Below, piece after piece: positions 1 through 8,229 of a stretch of DNA of 57,000 nt (within the stretch, counting starts at the first letter, position 1; the number at the start of each line of letters is the position of its first letter). The DNA is from a virus. The position numbers and the translations under genes were made by a program. The DNA lies in the IMG/VR virus record IMGVR_UViG_3300027792_000021, positions 1-57,000 of that record; one strand, 5' to 3'. Under the pieces are notes generated by a model, which had not been told where the DNA came from, searched no databases, and saw nothing but the letters and a program-made list of their open reading frames with translations.

Positions 1-156
1 ATTAAGTACCCATAGCTCACTGTTAAAGCCAAAGGACGACTTAATTCTTCCCCAATAACTCAGGTCTTTAGGAAGAAATACAGGGCTTAGAGATGGTTGG
101 GAAACATCCCATGAGCAATATTTACAAGTATTCCAGATTTTAGGATACTTTGTCAT
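1..156 (-). CDS. DUF1353-like protein, 5' part only (cut by window start)
   Basis: The first 52 codons of a gene running off the left edge. The encoded residues are identical to the N-terminus of the complete 177-aa protein at 54562-55095; the single nucleotide difference (position 115) is a silent Cys codon change, TGC here against TGT there. The family is discussed at the full copy. Its place downstream of holin-like and deacetylase genes matches the order at the right end of the window, so this is a second allele of the same locus rather than an unrelated gene. Confidence 0.85.
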   Translation of the reverse strand, partial: MTKYPKIWNTCKYCSWDVSQPSLSPVFLPKDLSYWGRIKSSFGFNSELWVLN

Positions 157-157
157 T
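1..157. repeat. Long direct repeat, left copy (partner 54940-55096)
   Basis: 157 bp repeated in the same orientation at an offset of 54,939 bp with one mismatch (g115 against a55054). Identity stops abruptly after position 157, two bases past the start codon of the gene it covers. Read as the closing overlap of a circular or permuted genome, or as the junction between two related genomes. Confidence 0.95.
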
Positions 158-166
158 ATTCTTTAG

Positions 167-415
167 TTACATTGAATAAGTAATAGTAGTTGTATCATCC
201 ATATTATCTGTATAAGTATAAGTATATGGATATGGATAATAAGGATATTGGGGTGAGATAACTGATGGACAAATTGGAACATAAATGGGTTCTTTATTCT
301 TGCTAAAGATTTCGTTCAGCAATTCCTGTAATTTTTTAGCCTCAGCAGGGGATAACTCAATTTCTTTTTCCCCCATCTTTACAACAATTTTTGATACTTC
401 GATTTTTCTATCCAT
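167..415 (-). CDS. Small hypothetical protein with Tyr/Pro-rich tail
   Basis: About 82 aa, no family recognised. The N-terminal half is charged and probably helical; the C-terminal third is low complexity with alternating Tyr, Pro and Thr. An in-frame ATG lies 18 bases upstream (433), but the AGGAGA ribosome binding site falls between the two, so the inner ATG at 415 is the likely start. It lies between the deacetylase and the DUF1353-like gene, the slot held by an unrelated 68-aa gene at 55092-55298 in the other allele. Likely part of the lysis/surface cassette; function unknown. Confidence 0.6.
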   Translation of the reverse strand: MDRKIEVSKIVVKMGEKEIELSPAEAKKLQELLNEIFSKNKEPIYVPICPSVISPQYPYYPYPYTYTYTDNMDDTTTITYSM

Positions 416-429
416 GTTATGATTTCTCC

Positions 430-1245
430 TCATACTCCATACACGGGTAAACTATTCTTAATCCATTCTATTTCAGGGTCTTTTATAGTTAAGTCCTGTC
501 CTCCTGATACTGCCAAGAAATACTCCTGTCCTATACCAGCCTCAGTATATGGAAAGCCCTCTTGCCATGTCCAATAATTAATAGGAAAAGTCTCATTCTT
601 TGGTTCTTCCAAAAAATAGTTTTGTATCTGCAAGTACGTCTCTTCTGAGAAATAACCGTAACGCTTAAGATAATAAGACAGAGATAAAGAATCATAGTAA
701 TATTCTGTACCTTCAGGAGTTTCAGTTAAAGTACAAACTATGTTAGGACACCATACGTCCTTACCATATTCACAGGCCAGCTTGCGTACCATTGCGCTAA
801 CCTGACGATGATGGATATGACCGTACTCTCCATGTGGGCTATGTGTCCATATCTCATGGACATCAGGATCAGCAACCAAGTCACGGAGTGCTACGTCATA
901 ACTATAATCAGTTATACTCGATTGCCTCTTTTCCTTATCAAGCCAATATTCGATATAAGTCTGGTAAGATGTAATGCCACGGGCGAAGTACCAATTAGCA
1001 TCATAACAACGTGAATATTTGTTGACTATGTTGGTATGTGCTGAGGTAATAGGGAGAGAGGCTATTATAACCTTGTCAAAGTTATTTAGGAAAGAGAGGA
1101 ACCAGGCCACGCAGTCATCTGTGTGACTTATAACCAGAATAGCATTTTTCTTCTGGTAATCAGTAGTACAGGATAAGACCTGTTTAGGCATTGCAAGACA
1201 CCCTCCCCCAACAATAGCTGATTTAAGAAATATCCGGCGTGTCAT
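430..1245 (-). CDS. PIG-L (LmbE-like) deacetylase with twin-arginine signal
   Basis: About 271 aa. Zn-dependent N-acetyl-sugar deacetylase fold: an HTDD motif near residue 41 from the chosen start (canonical HPDD) and a GHIHH motif near 143 supply the usual metal ligands; the Glu that often follows the first motif is Cys here. The N-terminus reads TRRIFLKSA plus a Gly/Ala hydrophobic stretch, a good twin-arginine signal, so the enzyme should leave the cytoplasm folded. I chose the inner ATG at 1245 because the Tat motif follows it directly; another ATG lies at 1284. It overlaps the holin-like gene upstream. Known relatives deacetylate GlcNAc-type sugars; a role on host envelope glycan is inference. 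Absent from the other allele at 55-56.7 kb. Confidence 0.75.
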   Translation of the reverse strand: MTRRIFLKSAIVGGGCLAMPKQVLSCTTDYQKKNAILVISHTDDCVAWFLSFLNNFDKVIIASLPITSAHTNIVNKYSRCYDANWYFARGITSYQTYIEYWLDKEKRQSSITDYSYDVALRDLVADPDVHEIWTHSPHGEYGHIHHRQVSAMVRKLACEYGKDVWCPNIVCTLTETPEGTEYYYDSLSLSYYLKRYGYFSEETYLQIQNYFLEEPKNETFPINYWTWQEGFPYTEAGIGQEYFLAVSGGQDLTIKDPEIEWIKNSLPVYGV

Positions 1246-1429
1246 TTTTTGACTTGTCCCTTGGTTTATTAATGGCCAACACATTAATAATATTCAAGAG
1301 CTTCTCTACCATCTTATCATCAACTTTGCTCGGAGTCAACTTGGCAACAATGCTTGCCGTTGTTACTATACCAGTTGCAATTAACAATATTGTTTCCCAA
1401 TTATCCATTATAAATAATACGGTTTCCAT
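1223..1429 (-). CDS. Holin-like small membrane protein
   Basis: 68 aa with one hydrophobic segment (about residues 11-30) followed by a charged helix containing the TPSKVDDKMVEKLL pattern common in small phage holin-like proteins. AGGAGA lies 5 bases before the ATG at 1429. It sits at the start of the lysis cassette, where the other allele has the 55-aa membrane protein at 55764-55931. A holin role is inferred from size, topology and place. Confidence 0.6.
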   Translation of the reverse strand: METVLFIMDNWETILLIATGIVTTASIVAKLTPSKVDDKMVEKLLNIINVLAINKPRDKSKNDTPDIS

Positions 1430-1437
1430 ATATTCTC

Positions 1438-1653
1438 CTATATATTCCTTGGCGTATTCTCTATAAGTTTATGTAAATTGTCTATTAATTTGGATAAGTT
1501 ATCTATCTTTTCAATTAATAGCTTCTGGCATGATTTCCGTCTCTCGTCACAAAGCTCCTCTGTTATTTTACCCCGTGAACCTAATGCTTTTCCTATGAAT
1601 CCTGAAACAAGAGCTATCACTATGCCAACTAACACTGATTCAAAAGTATTCAT
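1438..1653 (-). CDS. Small membrane/coiled-coil protein
   Basis: 71 aa: N-terminal transmembrane segment (about residues 6-25) followed by a basic turn and a Leu/Ile/Asp helical repeat (two IDNL/LIDNLHKL units) likely to form a coiled coil. AAGGA lies 7 bases before the ATG. Topology would suit an inner-membrane spanin or holin accessory, but no family is recognised. The equivalent slot on the right side holds the 81-aa membrane gene at 56426-56671; both are preceded by the same 25-bp sequence. Confidence 0.55.
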   Translation of the reverse strand: MNTFESVLVGIVIALVSGFIGKALGSRGKITEELCDERRKSCQKLLIEKIDNLSKLIDNLHKLIENTPRNI

Positions 1654-1675
1654 TATTTTCCTTATGGAGCTTCGT
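1651..1675. repeat. Short anchor repeat, left copy (partner 56669-56694)
   Basis: About 25 bp, including CTTATGGAGCTTCGT, repeated with one 1-bp length change at 56669-56694. In both places it spans the start of a small membrane gene and its ribosome binding site, just downstream of a lectin-like fibre gene, so it marks equivalent points in the two versions of the locus. Confidence 0.85.
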
Positions 1676-1692
1676 ACTCGTATGTACTTATT

Positions 1693-3351
1693 TTATCTCA
1701 AACTGCATCCACTCAACCCTATCCCGTAAGTTCGGGACGGCATATTTGTACCACTATCAACTGTACCGCCAAGGACATCTATCTCTGCAACTGTAGTCCA
1801 CGCATCATTATCGTGGGAGCTTGTGGCTATTAACTTTACATATTGGCCTGTCACTGTGGTAAACAAATCCTCTTGTTCGTAGGCTGTATCAGTAAAGTTG
1901 CCGTCCGCCACAGCACTTCCCCAATTTGTCCCGTCTGTGCTCGTATAGAACTCATACCCGTTGATGCGTCCATTGTCACCGTCATCTTGTCTTGGCATAT
2001 ACCTAAACCCTGTTAGGTCATAAGATGCACCTAAGTTAATCTGGATTTCATGCGGGCATACGGGGTCAGACTCATACCATTCAGTGTGCCAGATTGTACT
2101 CTCGTTATCGTCAAATGCATTAGTAGCATTACCATCTTCCCCTGTTACTTCTTCACTATCCGCATATTTCAAACTCCAACCGGCTTTAGATATTTCGCTG
2201 GTTGAAGATTGTGCATAAAACTCCACGGCATCACTGTAACCATATCCAGCAGTGTTATAGGCATAGGATTTTAGATAATAATGCTGAGAGGGGTTTAGAC
2301 CAGTTATACTGCCTGTAAAAGCTCCAATATCACTTTCTCCGAAGTTACCAGTTTCTTCGGTGTGACTGTCTGCTATTGTAGGACTGCCAGTTGAGTTCCA
2401 ACAAAAACCTCTCTTCGTAGCGTTGTCAGACCCAACGTTGACTAAAGTACCTTGACCTGTTGCTGAAATGGAAGTGACGTCTGTAGGTTGGGAAACGGTT
2501 ACAGTTGGTGCAGAAGGAGCTGGTGAACTGGTAGGTGCTACCTCTGAATAGGATGAGTCTGCATCGCCAAGTCTATATTCATCTATATACACCGTTACTA
2601 TTTGGTGTACATCAATAGTTGCATAGATTCCATGCTTAAAAAATGGCCCATAGTTATCATTCGGCCAAGTCGGCCCTGAATAATCTTCTATCAAAATACC
2701 ATCTTTCCATATTTGTAAGTATCCATCGTTATCATAATCAAAAAAGACATGAACAACAAAATCAACCCACTCACCTATCTCATAAGCATCGTAAGTATTA
2801 TAAACTCCTTGAATAGTTCCGTCAGTACATTGGTTAGCATCATAATGAATCCAGTTATACCAATTACTATCAACTGTTTTAATCATTAACCCATGATGCC
2901 CGTCCTCAATCGGATCACAAGTAGGCGGACCATCTTGTGTAGTATGATATTGATGATGGCATATACTTCCTGTACTATAATTAGGACTTTCATAGCCGGT
3001 AGCAAGAAAGATGCTGAATCCAACCCAGTATTCAACACGTTGGGAAAAATACCATTCGGCTGGTGATGCACCAGTATTCCACAAGTTTCTTAATTGTATT
3101 TCTTGTCTAACTAATGTTCCATATACTGTTCCGGTAGCAGAAAATTTATATGACTTTGAGCCTGCCCTTGCCTGCTCAGAAGAAAGCTCCATACTTCCAG
3201 TACCAGAAGTTTCAGCTACCCAATCTCTGTCAGGATCTAATACCGTATCAATCTCATCCTCAAAATCCTCATAGAAAAGAATAGCGGAAGAAGCTGACGA
3301 TGCAAAAAATAGCAGACTAATTAGGATAATCAGCAATGGTTTTAAGTTCAT
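1693..3351 (-). CDS. Exported lectin-like protein: PL-type jelly roll, FN3-like and F5/8C domains
   Basis: About 552 aa. Sec signal peptide (residues 1-22, ending near SSA), then a beta-sandwich like polysaccharide lyase/heparin-lyase families (FYEDFED near the start; GEWVDFVVHVFFDYD and GYLQIWKDG in the middle), then an FN3-like module (about 280-390), then a clear F5/8 type C (discoidin) domain (about 395-535) with the DDNESTIWHTEW pattern. The start is the ATG at 3351 directly before the signal peptide; an upstream ATG (3390) would hide it. It overlaps the LamG gene upstream by 35 bp. The homologue at 56707-57000 ends right after the jelly roll, so this allele has gained about 290 C-terminal residues. 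Lyase activity cannot be judged; glycan binding is more likely. Confidence 0.7.
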   Translation of the reverse strand: MNLKPLLIILISLLFFASSASSAILFYEDFEDEIDTVLDPDRDWVAETSGTGSMELSSEQARAGSKSYKFSATGTVYGTLVRQEIQLRNLWNTGASPAEWYFSQRVEYWVGFSIFLATGYESPNYSTGSICHHQYHTTQDGPPTCDPIEDGHHGLMIKTVDSNWYNWIHYDANQCTDGTIQGVYNTYDAYEIGEWVDFVVHVFFDYDNDGYLQIWKDGILIEDYSGPTWPNDNYGPFFKHGIYATIDVHQIVTVYIDEYRLGDADSSYSEVAPTSSPAPSAPTVTVSQPTDVTSISATGQGTLVNVGSDNATKRGFCWNSTGSPTIADSHTEETGNFGESDIGAFTGSITGLNPSQHYYLKSYAYNTAGYGYSDAVEFYAQSSTSEISKAGWSLKYADSEEVTGEDGNATNAFDDNESTIWHTEWYESDPVCPHEIQINLGASYDLTGFRYMPRQDDGDNGRINGYEFYTSTDGTNWGSAVADGNFTDTAYEQEDLFTTVTGQYVKLIATSSHDNDAWTTVAEIDVLGGTVDSGTNMPSRTYGIGLSGCSLR

Positions 3352-4060
3352 TGAAATCCCTGTCTTTATCAGTAGATATTCTAACTTCATCTATAAAAAT
3401 ATCATTTGCTTCATCACTTATATTGCCTATGTGCAAAGTATCTGGTGTAAATGTACCTATTTCTGCCGAAGATGACCCTTTGCTAACTCCATCTACAAAT
3501 ACTTCACGATAATCTGTACTTACATCACATTTACACTCTATATAATACCAAGTTGTAGCATCAAGGTCAGCGTCAGCAATACTCAGTGATGTTCGTGTCA
3601 CATTTCCATCTTCCCAACTCCAATGCATTCCATCTGTGTCATATACATATATTCTAAATTTGTTATCAACATTTTGTTCAAGATTAAATATAACTGAATT
3701 ATCAGCAAATGTAGTTCTGTAATACCAGAATCCTATTGCGAGTTCATCAATTTCACCACTACCAGATACAGTAAAAGCTATATAGTCAGCATTGGTAGGA
3801 CAATCCAATCCATTTGTACCAAGTTTAACTGCATCTGTGTTAATAGCCGCTGACGGTGTCAAAATTCCAGTGGTATCACCCCATGCTGTGTAGTCATCTG
3901 TTCCGTTAGTAGCGGTGAAATCAGCAGCTTCACATCTCCACCAGAAAACAATGTCAGAATAATTATCGCCACTGCCTCCACCAAAGAACCCTCCGCTACC
4001 TACCCAACCGGCACAAGCAAGGCATATTAAGAGAATTGGTAGAACAATATATTTACTCAC
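3317..4060 (-). CDS. Exported LamG/concanavalin-like protein
   Basis: 247 aa. A hydrophobic N-terminal export signal, a Gly-rich linker, then a LamG-like beta-sandwich (about residues 45-245; FWWRCE, LAIGFWYY, WYYIECK and IFIDEVRI strands are typical of the Laminin_G_3 group). The likely start is GTG at 4060, 8 bp inside the upstream gene, with GAGGAGG nine bases before it; upstream ATGs would bury the signal. Probable carbohydrate- or protein-binding accessory; follows a tail-fibre gene. Confidence 0.65.
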   Translation of the reverse strand: MSKYIVLPILLICLACAGWVGSGGFFGGGSGDNYSDIVFWWRCEAADFTATNGTDDYTAWGDTTGILTPSAAINTDAVKLGTNGLDCPTNADYIAFTVSGSGEIDELAIGFWYYRTTFADNSVIFNLEQNVDNKFRIYVYDTDGMHWSWEDGNVTRTSLSIADADLDATTWYYIECKCDVSTDYREVFVDGVSKGSSSAEIGTFTPDTLHIGNISDEANDIFIDEVRISTDKDRDFNELKTIADYPN

Positions 4061-6293
4061 TGGTCCATGCCTCCTCTCCATATCCCCATGTTTCATACCC
4101 GTCAGTGGTTGCGTTTGCATCTGTAACTGCCATCAGGAAAATGAAATCACCTGCATTGCCAGGGCTTTGAATCCCCGTACCTGCGGCAAGGGCTGTACCA
4201 TGCAAGTTTACTATTTCTCCGCCTTCAGGTCTAAGGATCAGAGTTTCAGAAGCATCTTTAACCTTGAATCCCACTATGTATCCGTAACCTACATCAGCGG
4301 CGGCATCCAAGGTAACAGTACAGGCTGCGCTGGCCTTATAGACAATAGCTCGCTGTTGAGATGTCGTAAGTGTAGCATTAGCTGATATTTCAGTGCCTAT
4401 TCTTGCAGCTCCTACAACATATCCGCCATCCAAAACCAGATTTTTCCCTGTAGGGATTTCCCAGGATGTGTCAGATTCATCATATTGAATTTGGGTTGTA
4501 TTGGCCCCTCCTTCCTGACTCCTGATATAAATATCACCGTTCTCCGCTCCGTCAGCACCATCAACGTACTGATAATCAATAGAACCTATGAACTTATCAG
4601 TGCCAGGACAATCAGAGTCTAAAAATCGTATTCGTGGACTGGCAGTTGCATCCATTTCATAGGCATCGGCAGTTATAGTCCCAGTTATATCAAGTCCATT
4701 CGCATCAAATAATCCTATTTGTGTGCCAGATACAGTAACAACCACCTGCTCTGTGACATTATCATCTACTACCTCGACACTGGAGTCGTCTTCTGATATT
4801 ATATCTCCTGATAATGCACTTTGCCCACATTTCCATGTATTTTCAGCTACGCAAGTACACAAAAGACCGTCCGTATCTTCATCAGTATCAACAAAAGTCT
4901 GCCCTACGCTACAAGTTGTAGGGCGAGATGTCCCATGAGCGGTTGTTACATTATCACCAGGTTCGTAAAATTGGCTGACGTCAGAAAGAGTTGAATAAAG
5001 ACTGTCCTCATCAGTAAGTGCTGGTTCAGCACCAATGTTGCTTAAAATAACAGTGGAATTGTCACTCCCAAGCATTGTTAATACATCAGTAGAAGGATCA
5101 ACCCCATGATATTTCTGTAAAATAGCACTTACCTTTAATGTAGCAGTATCAAGCAATAAGCCTGTACCTATCGCTATACCGAATACTGACTCAAGGCATC
5201 TTGCGTCTAACTGGTCTTGTGCATTGCTGGTTAAAGTACCAATGTATTGATACTCTGTACTTGAAACTGTCCCATCTCCTATTTTGGTAGCATTTACTCC
5301 AGTTGCCATACTCAAGGTAATAGCACCTGCCCCATTTGTCACAGTAACCTCGTTAGCTGTCCCTGTAAGCGTAGCAAGTACAGGATCGGTTGTACCATCC
5401 CCTATCGGGATCTGACCGTTTGTAGCCGCTCCCAGGGCTGTTATTGCCCCTGTTCCTGAACCAAGTAGAATACCGCCATCCGTAAATGTTGTCGCCCCCA
5501 TACCGCCTTGTGGTACGGTTAGAGGTGTGGTTAATCCGGCTAAAGAGGTTATATCAGAGTTAGCCCCGCTTGCGGCTGCTCCCAAATTGGTTCTTGCCCC
5601 CGTAGCATTGCCTGAGCCTGTACCACCTTCAGTAACCAACCAAGGATAAGCTGTATTCTCAAGATCAATAGTAATATTATCGTCTGACAAATCATACAGA
5701 GTAGAACATACGTCTAAAGCAGTACCATTAAGAGAAAGCCTGTCACTTAGGGAAACACCGAACACTGACTCAAGACATCTTGCGTCAAGAGCAGTATCAA
5801 AATCATTTAGTACTGCCTGAATATTATGATTAGTGCTGTTTTCAAATTCATCATATACACCAATTATATAAGCACCTGAATCGCTGGCACTTGTATATTC
5901 TTCTAATGATGTAGTTCCTGAATAAACTGACAGCAATGTTATTGAGTCTGCAAGGTTCCATGTCGAGCCAGATTGAGCAGTTACAGTCAATGTATTTGCT
6001 GTTTCATTATCAGCCCAAGGGTAAGCAGTATTTATGAAATTGGTTGTAATAGTACTATCAGACAAATCGCCGAGAGGAGCATAAGTTGTAGTAAAGAAAT
6101 ATGTATCAATATCTCCTATCGTAGTATATCTTGTAGCATAAGATAAAGAATAATCTTCTATAAGTACAGCATCATCAGAGGCAAGTTCTGTAACATGAGT
6201 TTTCTCATGTATTCTGAACTCACCGCTATATGCTATACCAATGCAGATAATTATTACTGAACTTAGTACTAACAACCACAATGACTTTTTCAT
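4053..6293 (-). CDS. Tail-fibre-like protein with Sec signal peptide
   Basis: 746 aa from the ATG at 6293, chosen for its AGGAT site and signal peptide. After the leader (cleavage near AYSG) it is a typical fibre shaft: repeated TAYPW units, paired CLESVFG segments, a Gly/Thr/Ala-rich stretch with GGTGSGNATGARTNLGAAAS and GGMGATTFTDGG repeats, then a C-terminal beta-rich head. Such repeats are known in phage fibres that form trimeric shafts. A cleavable signal is unusual for a virion fibre. A rho-independent terminator lies directly upstream (6315-6353), so expression may be separate from or lower than the genes before it. Confidence 0.75.
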   Translation of the reverse strand: MKKSLWLLVLSSVIIICIGIAYSGEFRIHEKTHVTELASDDAVLIEDYSLSYATRYTTIGDIDTYFFTTTYAPLGDLSDSTITTNFINTAYPWADNETANTLTVTAQSGSTWNLADSITLLSVYSGTTSLEEYTSASDSGAYIIGVYDEFENSTNHNIQAVLNDFDTALDARCLESVFGVSLSDRLSLNGTALDVCSTLYDLSDDNITIDLENTAYPWLVTEGGTGSGNATGARTNLGAAASGANSDITSLAGLTTPLTVPQGGMGATTFTDGGILLGSGTGAITALGAATNGQIPIGDGTTDPVLATLTGTANEVTVTNGAGAITLSMATGVNATKIGDGTVSSTEYQYIGTLTSNAQDQLDARCLESVFGIAIGTGLLLDTATLKVSAILQKYHGVDPSTDVLTMLGSDNSTVILSNIGAEPALTDEDSLYSTLSDVSQFYEPGDNVTTAHGTSRPTTCSVGQTFVDTDEDTDGLLCTCVAENTWKCGQSALSGDIISEDDSSVEVVDDNVTEQVVVTVSGTQIGLFDANGLDITGTITADAYEMDATASPRIRFLDSDCPGTDKFIGSIDYQYVDGADGAENGDIYIRSQEGGANTTQIQYDESDTSWEIPTGKNLVLDGGYVVGAARIGTEISANATLTTSQQRAIVYKASAACTVTLDAAADVGYGYIVGFKVKDASETLILRPEGGEIVNLHGTALAAGTGIQSPGNAGDFIFLMAVTDANATTDGYETWGYGEEAWTSE

Positions 6294-6314
6294 AATATTT
6301 ATCCTTATGCTTTT

Positions 6315-6353
6315 AAAAACGTGGGAGCAGGGAGGAGGGTTTCCTGCCCCCAC
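6315..6353 (-). terminator. Rho-independent terminator inside the fibre operon
   Basis: On the minus strand, GTGGG+GCAGG pairs with CCTGC+CCCAC (arms 6343-6353 and 6321-6331, one unpaired base each side) and is followed by a run of five T at 6319-6315. It falls in a 100-bp gap between 6394 and 6293. Confidence 0.75.
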
Positions 6354-6360
6354 TGTGATC

Positions 6361-6387
6361 CCTTAACCATCACCGGTCTGGTTAAGG
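6361..6387 (-). other. Intercistronic hairpin
   Basis: A perfect 9-bp inverted repeat (CCTTAACCA at 6361-6369 with TGGTTAAGG at 6379-6387), 9-base loop, just before the terminator at 6315-6353. May protect the 3' end of the upstream message or tune termination. Confidence 0.6.
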
Positions 6388-6393
6388 CCGAAT

Positions 6394-6726
6394 TTATTGC
6401 AACGGCACAGGTACATAACTGTCTACCCATGCCTGATAAGCCGCATCATAGTCGGCTTCCAACGTCTGCTTGGCAATGCTCACTTCATACTTGTTTATAA
6501 AGTCAGCAAGCTCATTCTTCATCTTGCGTACTAAACAAGCTTTGGGATCGAGTGTCTGTATCACCACTCCTTCATCATTAACCACTGTACAGTTTAAAGT
6601 ACCAACCGCAGCCTGTAATCTTGCTACATAGGCATCTGGCACTGTTATGGAAAGAGTTACATCAGCCGCCCCTACCGGAACTGCCATTGCCAAAGCCAAT
6701 ATCATTGCCAGAAATAATCTTTTCAT
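6394..6726 (-). CDS. Small exported hypothetical protein
   Basis: 110 aa. Clear Sec signal peptide (MKRLFLAMILALAMAVPVGA, cleavage before ADV), then a short mixed alpha/beta domain ending in a helical, charged tail. AGGAG lies 6 bases before the ATG at 6726; the longer frame to 6807 runs into the upstream gene. No family recognised. Sits between two exported fibre-like genes, so a periplasmic accessory or chaperone for them is possible but unproven. Confidence 0.65.
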   Translation of the reverse strand: MKRLFLAMILALAMAVPVGAADVTLSITVPDAYVARLQAAVGTLNCTVVNDEGVVIQTLDPKACLVRKMKNELADFINKYEVSIAKQTLEADYDAAYQAWVDSYVPVPLQ

Positions 6727-6736
6727 TTGTTTCTCC

Positions 6737-8227
6737 TTACCAATTCTGCTTCGCCCCAGGGTGGCGATAAATATCGAAATCAAAAAGTGAATCTTTGTTA
6801 TATACAAATCCTGAGTCTATCTGAAACCAGCCTTGGTTCACAAGTCCTCTTTCTTTATAGATTTCCACTGCGTTTAGAGGCGGGGCTGTTACTTCGTAAA
6901 ATTTGAGGTTATCCAGCCAGATTTCTTCGCCTGCGGACATATTATTTACAAGCAGATATACTAAAGTTTCTGAATTAGCCACCAAGTATATCTCAAAAGG
7001 AGTAAAATCAGTAGAAGTTATAATTACATACCTCCCACCGCCACTGGCTTGATATAACCATACAAGTACCGAATTCCCTGCACCAACTTTAGCAACACCT
7101 GTTAATTTATATAATTTCTTTATTGTCAAATTAGACGACAACTCTTTAGTACTACTCAGATATACTTGTGCTCCGCCTTCACTATTTATATAGGTAAGAT
7201 GTAGAGTATTGCTATCTATTTCTATTAAGTTACTACCTGCTCTATACCACGATATATCCACCGGATACACCTTGTCCCCAGCATCCAAAGTAACGCTCGT
7301 GCCATCAGCAATAAACGTAGTCCCCACTACATTATCAGGTGCACCATCATCGGTGAAGTTACCATCAGTCCTTGCTGAAATCTCGTACATCGTACCGACT
7401 GTCAACGTCCCGCTACTCAACTCAGCCAGTCTCAGATCAGCCAAGGTAAACGCGCCCTTATCCCCTGCACCGCCTGAACCACCATTTTGATCGAACAGGT
7501 TGGTTCCAAGGGTTTCATCCCCACCATAAAGCGGAGAGACTAACTCGTTATATTCCCCTAACTTGACATATCCATAGGCATATTTCCCTGCACTATCGTC
7601 CAATACTATCAGGTCGCCATTGCTAACTACCCCTGGCTGAGTATTTGGGGAGGTTACTTCTTTGATGGAGCAAAGGGAATAGACGAGATCGGTGGACATA
7701 GACTCGGCACGGTTAATGTAAATCCTTGCAGTAACACAATTAGCGGGGGCCTGGAAATAATACGAGTATATTCCATTTGCTGTCCAGCCCATTTCTACAG
7801 AAGTTGTTATACCTTTAGAATTTGTTATATCATAAAAATTAAGCCTACAATCTCCTTCAATATAGTTAGAGATTGTTACTTGCAACCGATAATAACTGAG
7901 GGAAGTAACTGCAAAATTTCGATACATTCTAACATTGCTTGTACCATCACTAACCAATCTTGCTCCATCAGCATGTTCACTGATTGTGTTATTCGCATCT
8001 TCTCCAGTAACAGTCCAACTATCAGGATTATCCCCTGTCCATGCTGAAAAATCGCTGTTACTTAAAAGCTCAGCTCCAAGTATCTGCCCGCACCACCAGC
8101 TTTGCCCGTCATAGAACGAGCCTCTCATGTCGGTGTAGGAAGTCTCATCCTCGTAAGATATGCCTATGGATAGGGCAATGGAGGGGATCAGCCAAAGGGA
8201 TAGGAGTAAAAGAAATAACTTTTTCAT
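6737..8227 (-). CDS. Exported fibre-like protein with carbohydrate-binding-type modules
   Basis: 496 aa. Sec signal peptide at residues 1-20 (MKKLFLLLL...ALS), then a beta-rich body containing two CBM-like jelly rolls: about 50-190 (ELLSNSDFSAWTGDNPDSWT, a common opening of CBM-like domains) and about 345-445 (LTGVAKVGAGNSVLVWLYQ). Between them is a repeat rich in Gly/Thr. GGGGAG precedes the ATG by 6 bases. Three bp separate it from the next gene. Likely a glycan-binding tail or surface protein. Confidence 0.65.
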   Translation of the reverse strand: MKKLFLLLLSLWLIPSIALSIGISYEDETSYTDMRGSFYDGQSWWCGQILGAELLSNSDFSAWTGDNPDSWTVTGEDANNTISEHADGARLVSDGTSNVRMYRNFAVTSLSYYRLQVTISNYIEGDCRLNFYDITNSKGITTSVEMGWTANGIYSYYFQAPANCVTARIYINRAESMSTDLVYSLCSIKEVTSPNTQPGVVSNGDLIVLDDSAGKYAYGYVKLGEYNELVSPLYGGDETLGTNLFDQNGGSGGAGDKGAFTLADLRLAELSSGTLTVGTMYEISARTDGNFTDDGAPDNVVGTTFIADGTSVTLDAGDKVYPVDISWYRAGSNLIEIDSNTLHLTYINSEGGAQVYLSSTKELSSNLTIKKLYKLTGVAKVGAGNSVLVWLYQASGGGRYVIITSTDFTPFEIYLVANSETLVYLLVNNMSAGEEIWLDNLKFYEVTAPPLNAVEIYKERGLVNQGWFQIDSGFVYNKDSLFDFDIYRHPGAKQNW

Positions 8228-8229
8228 GG

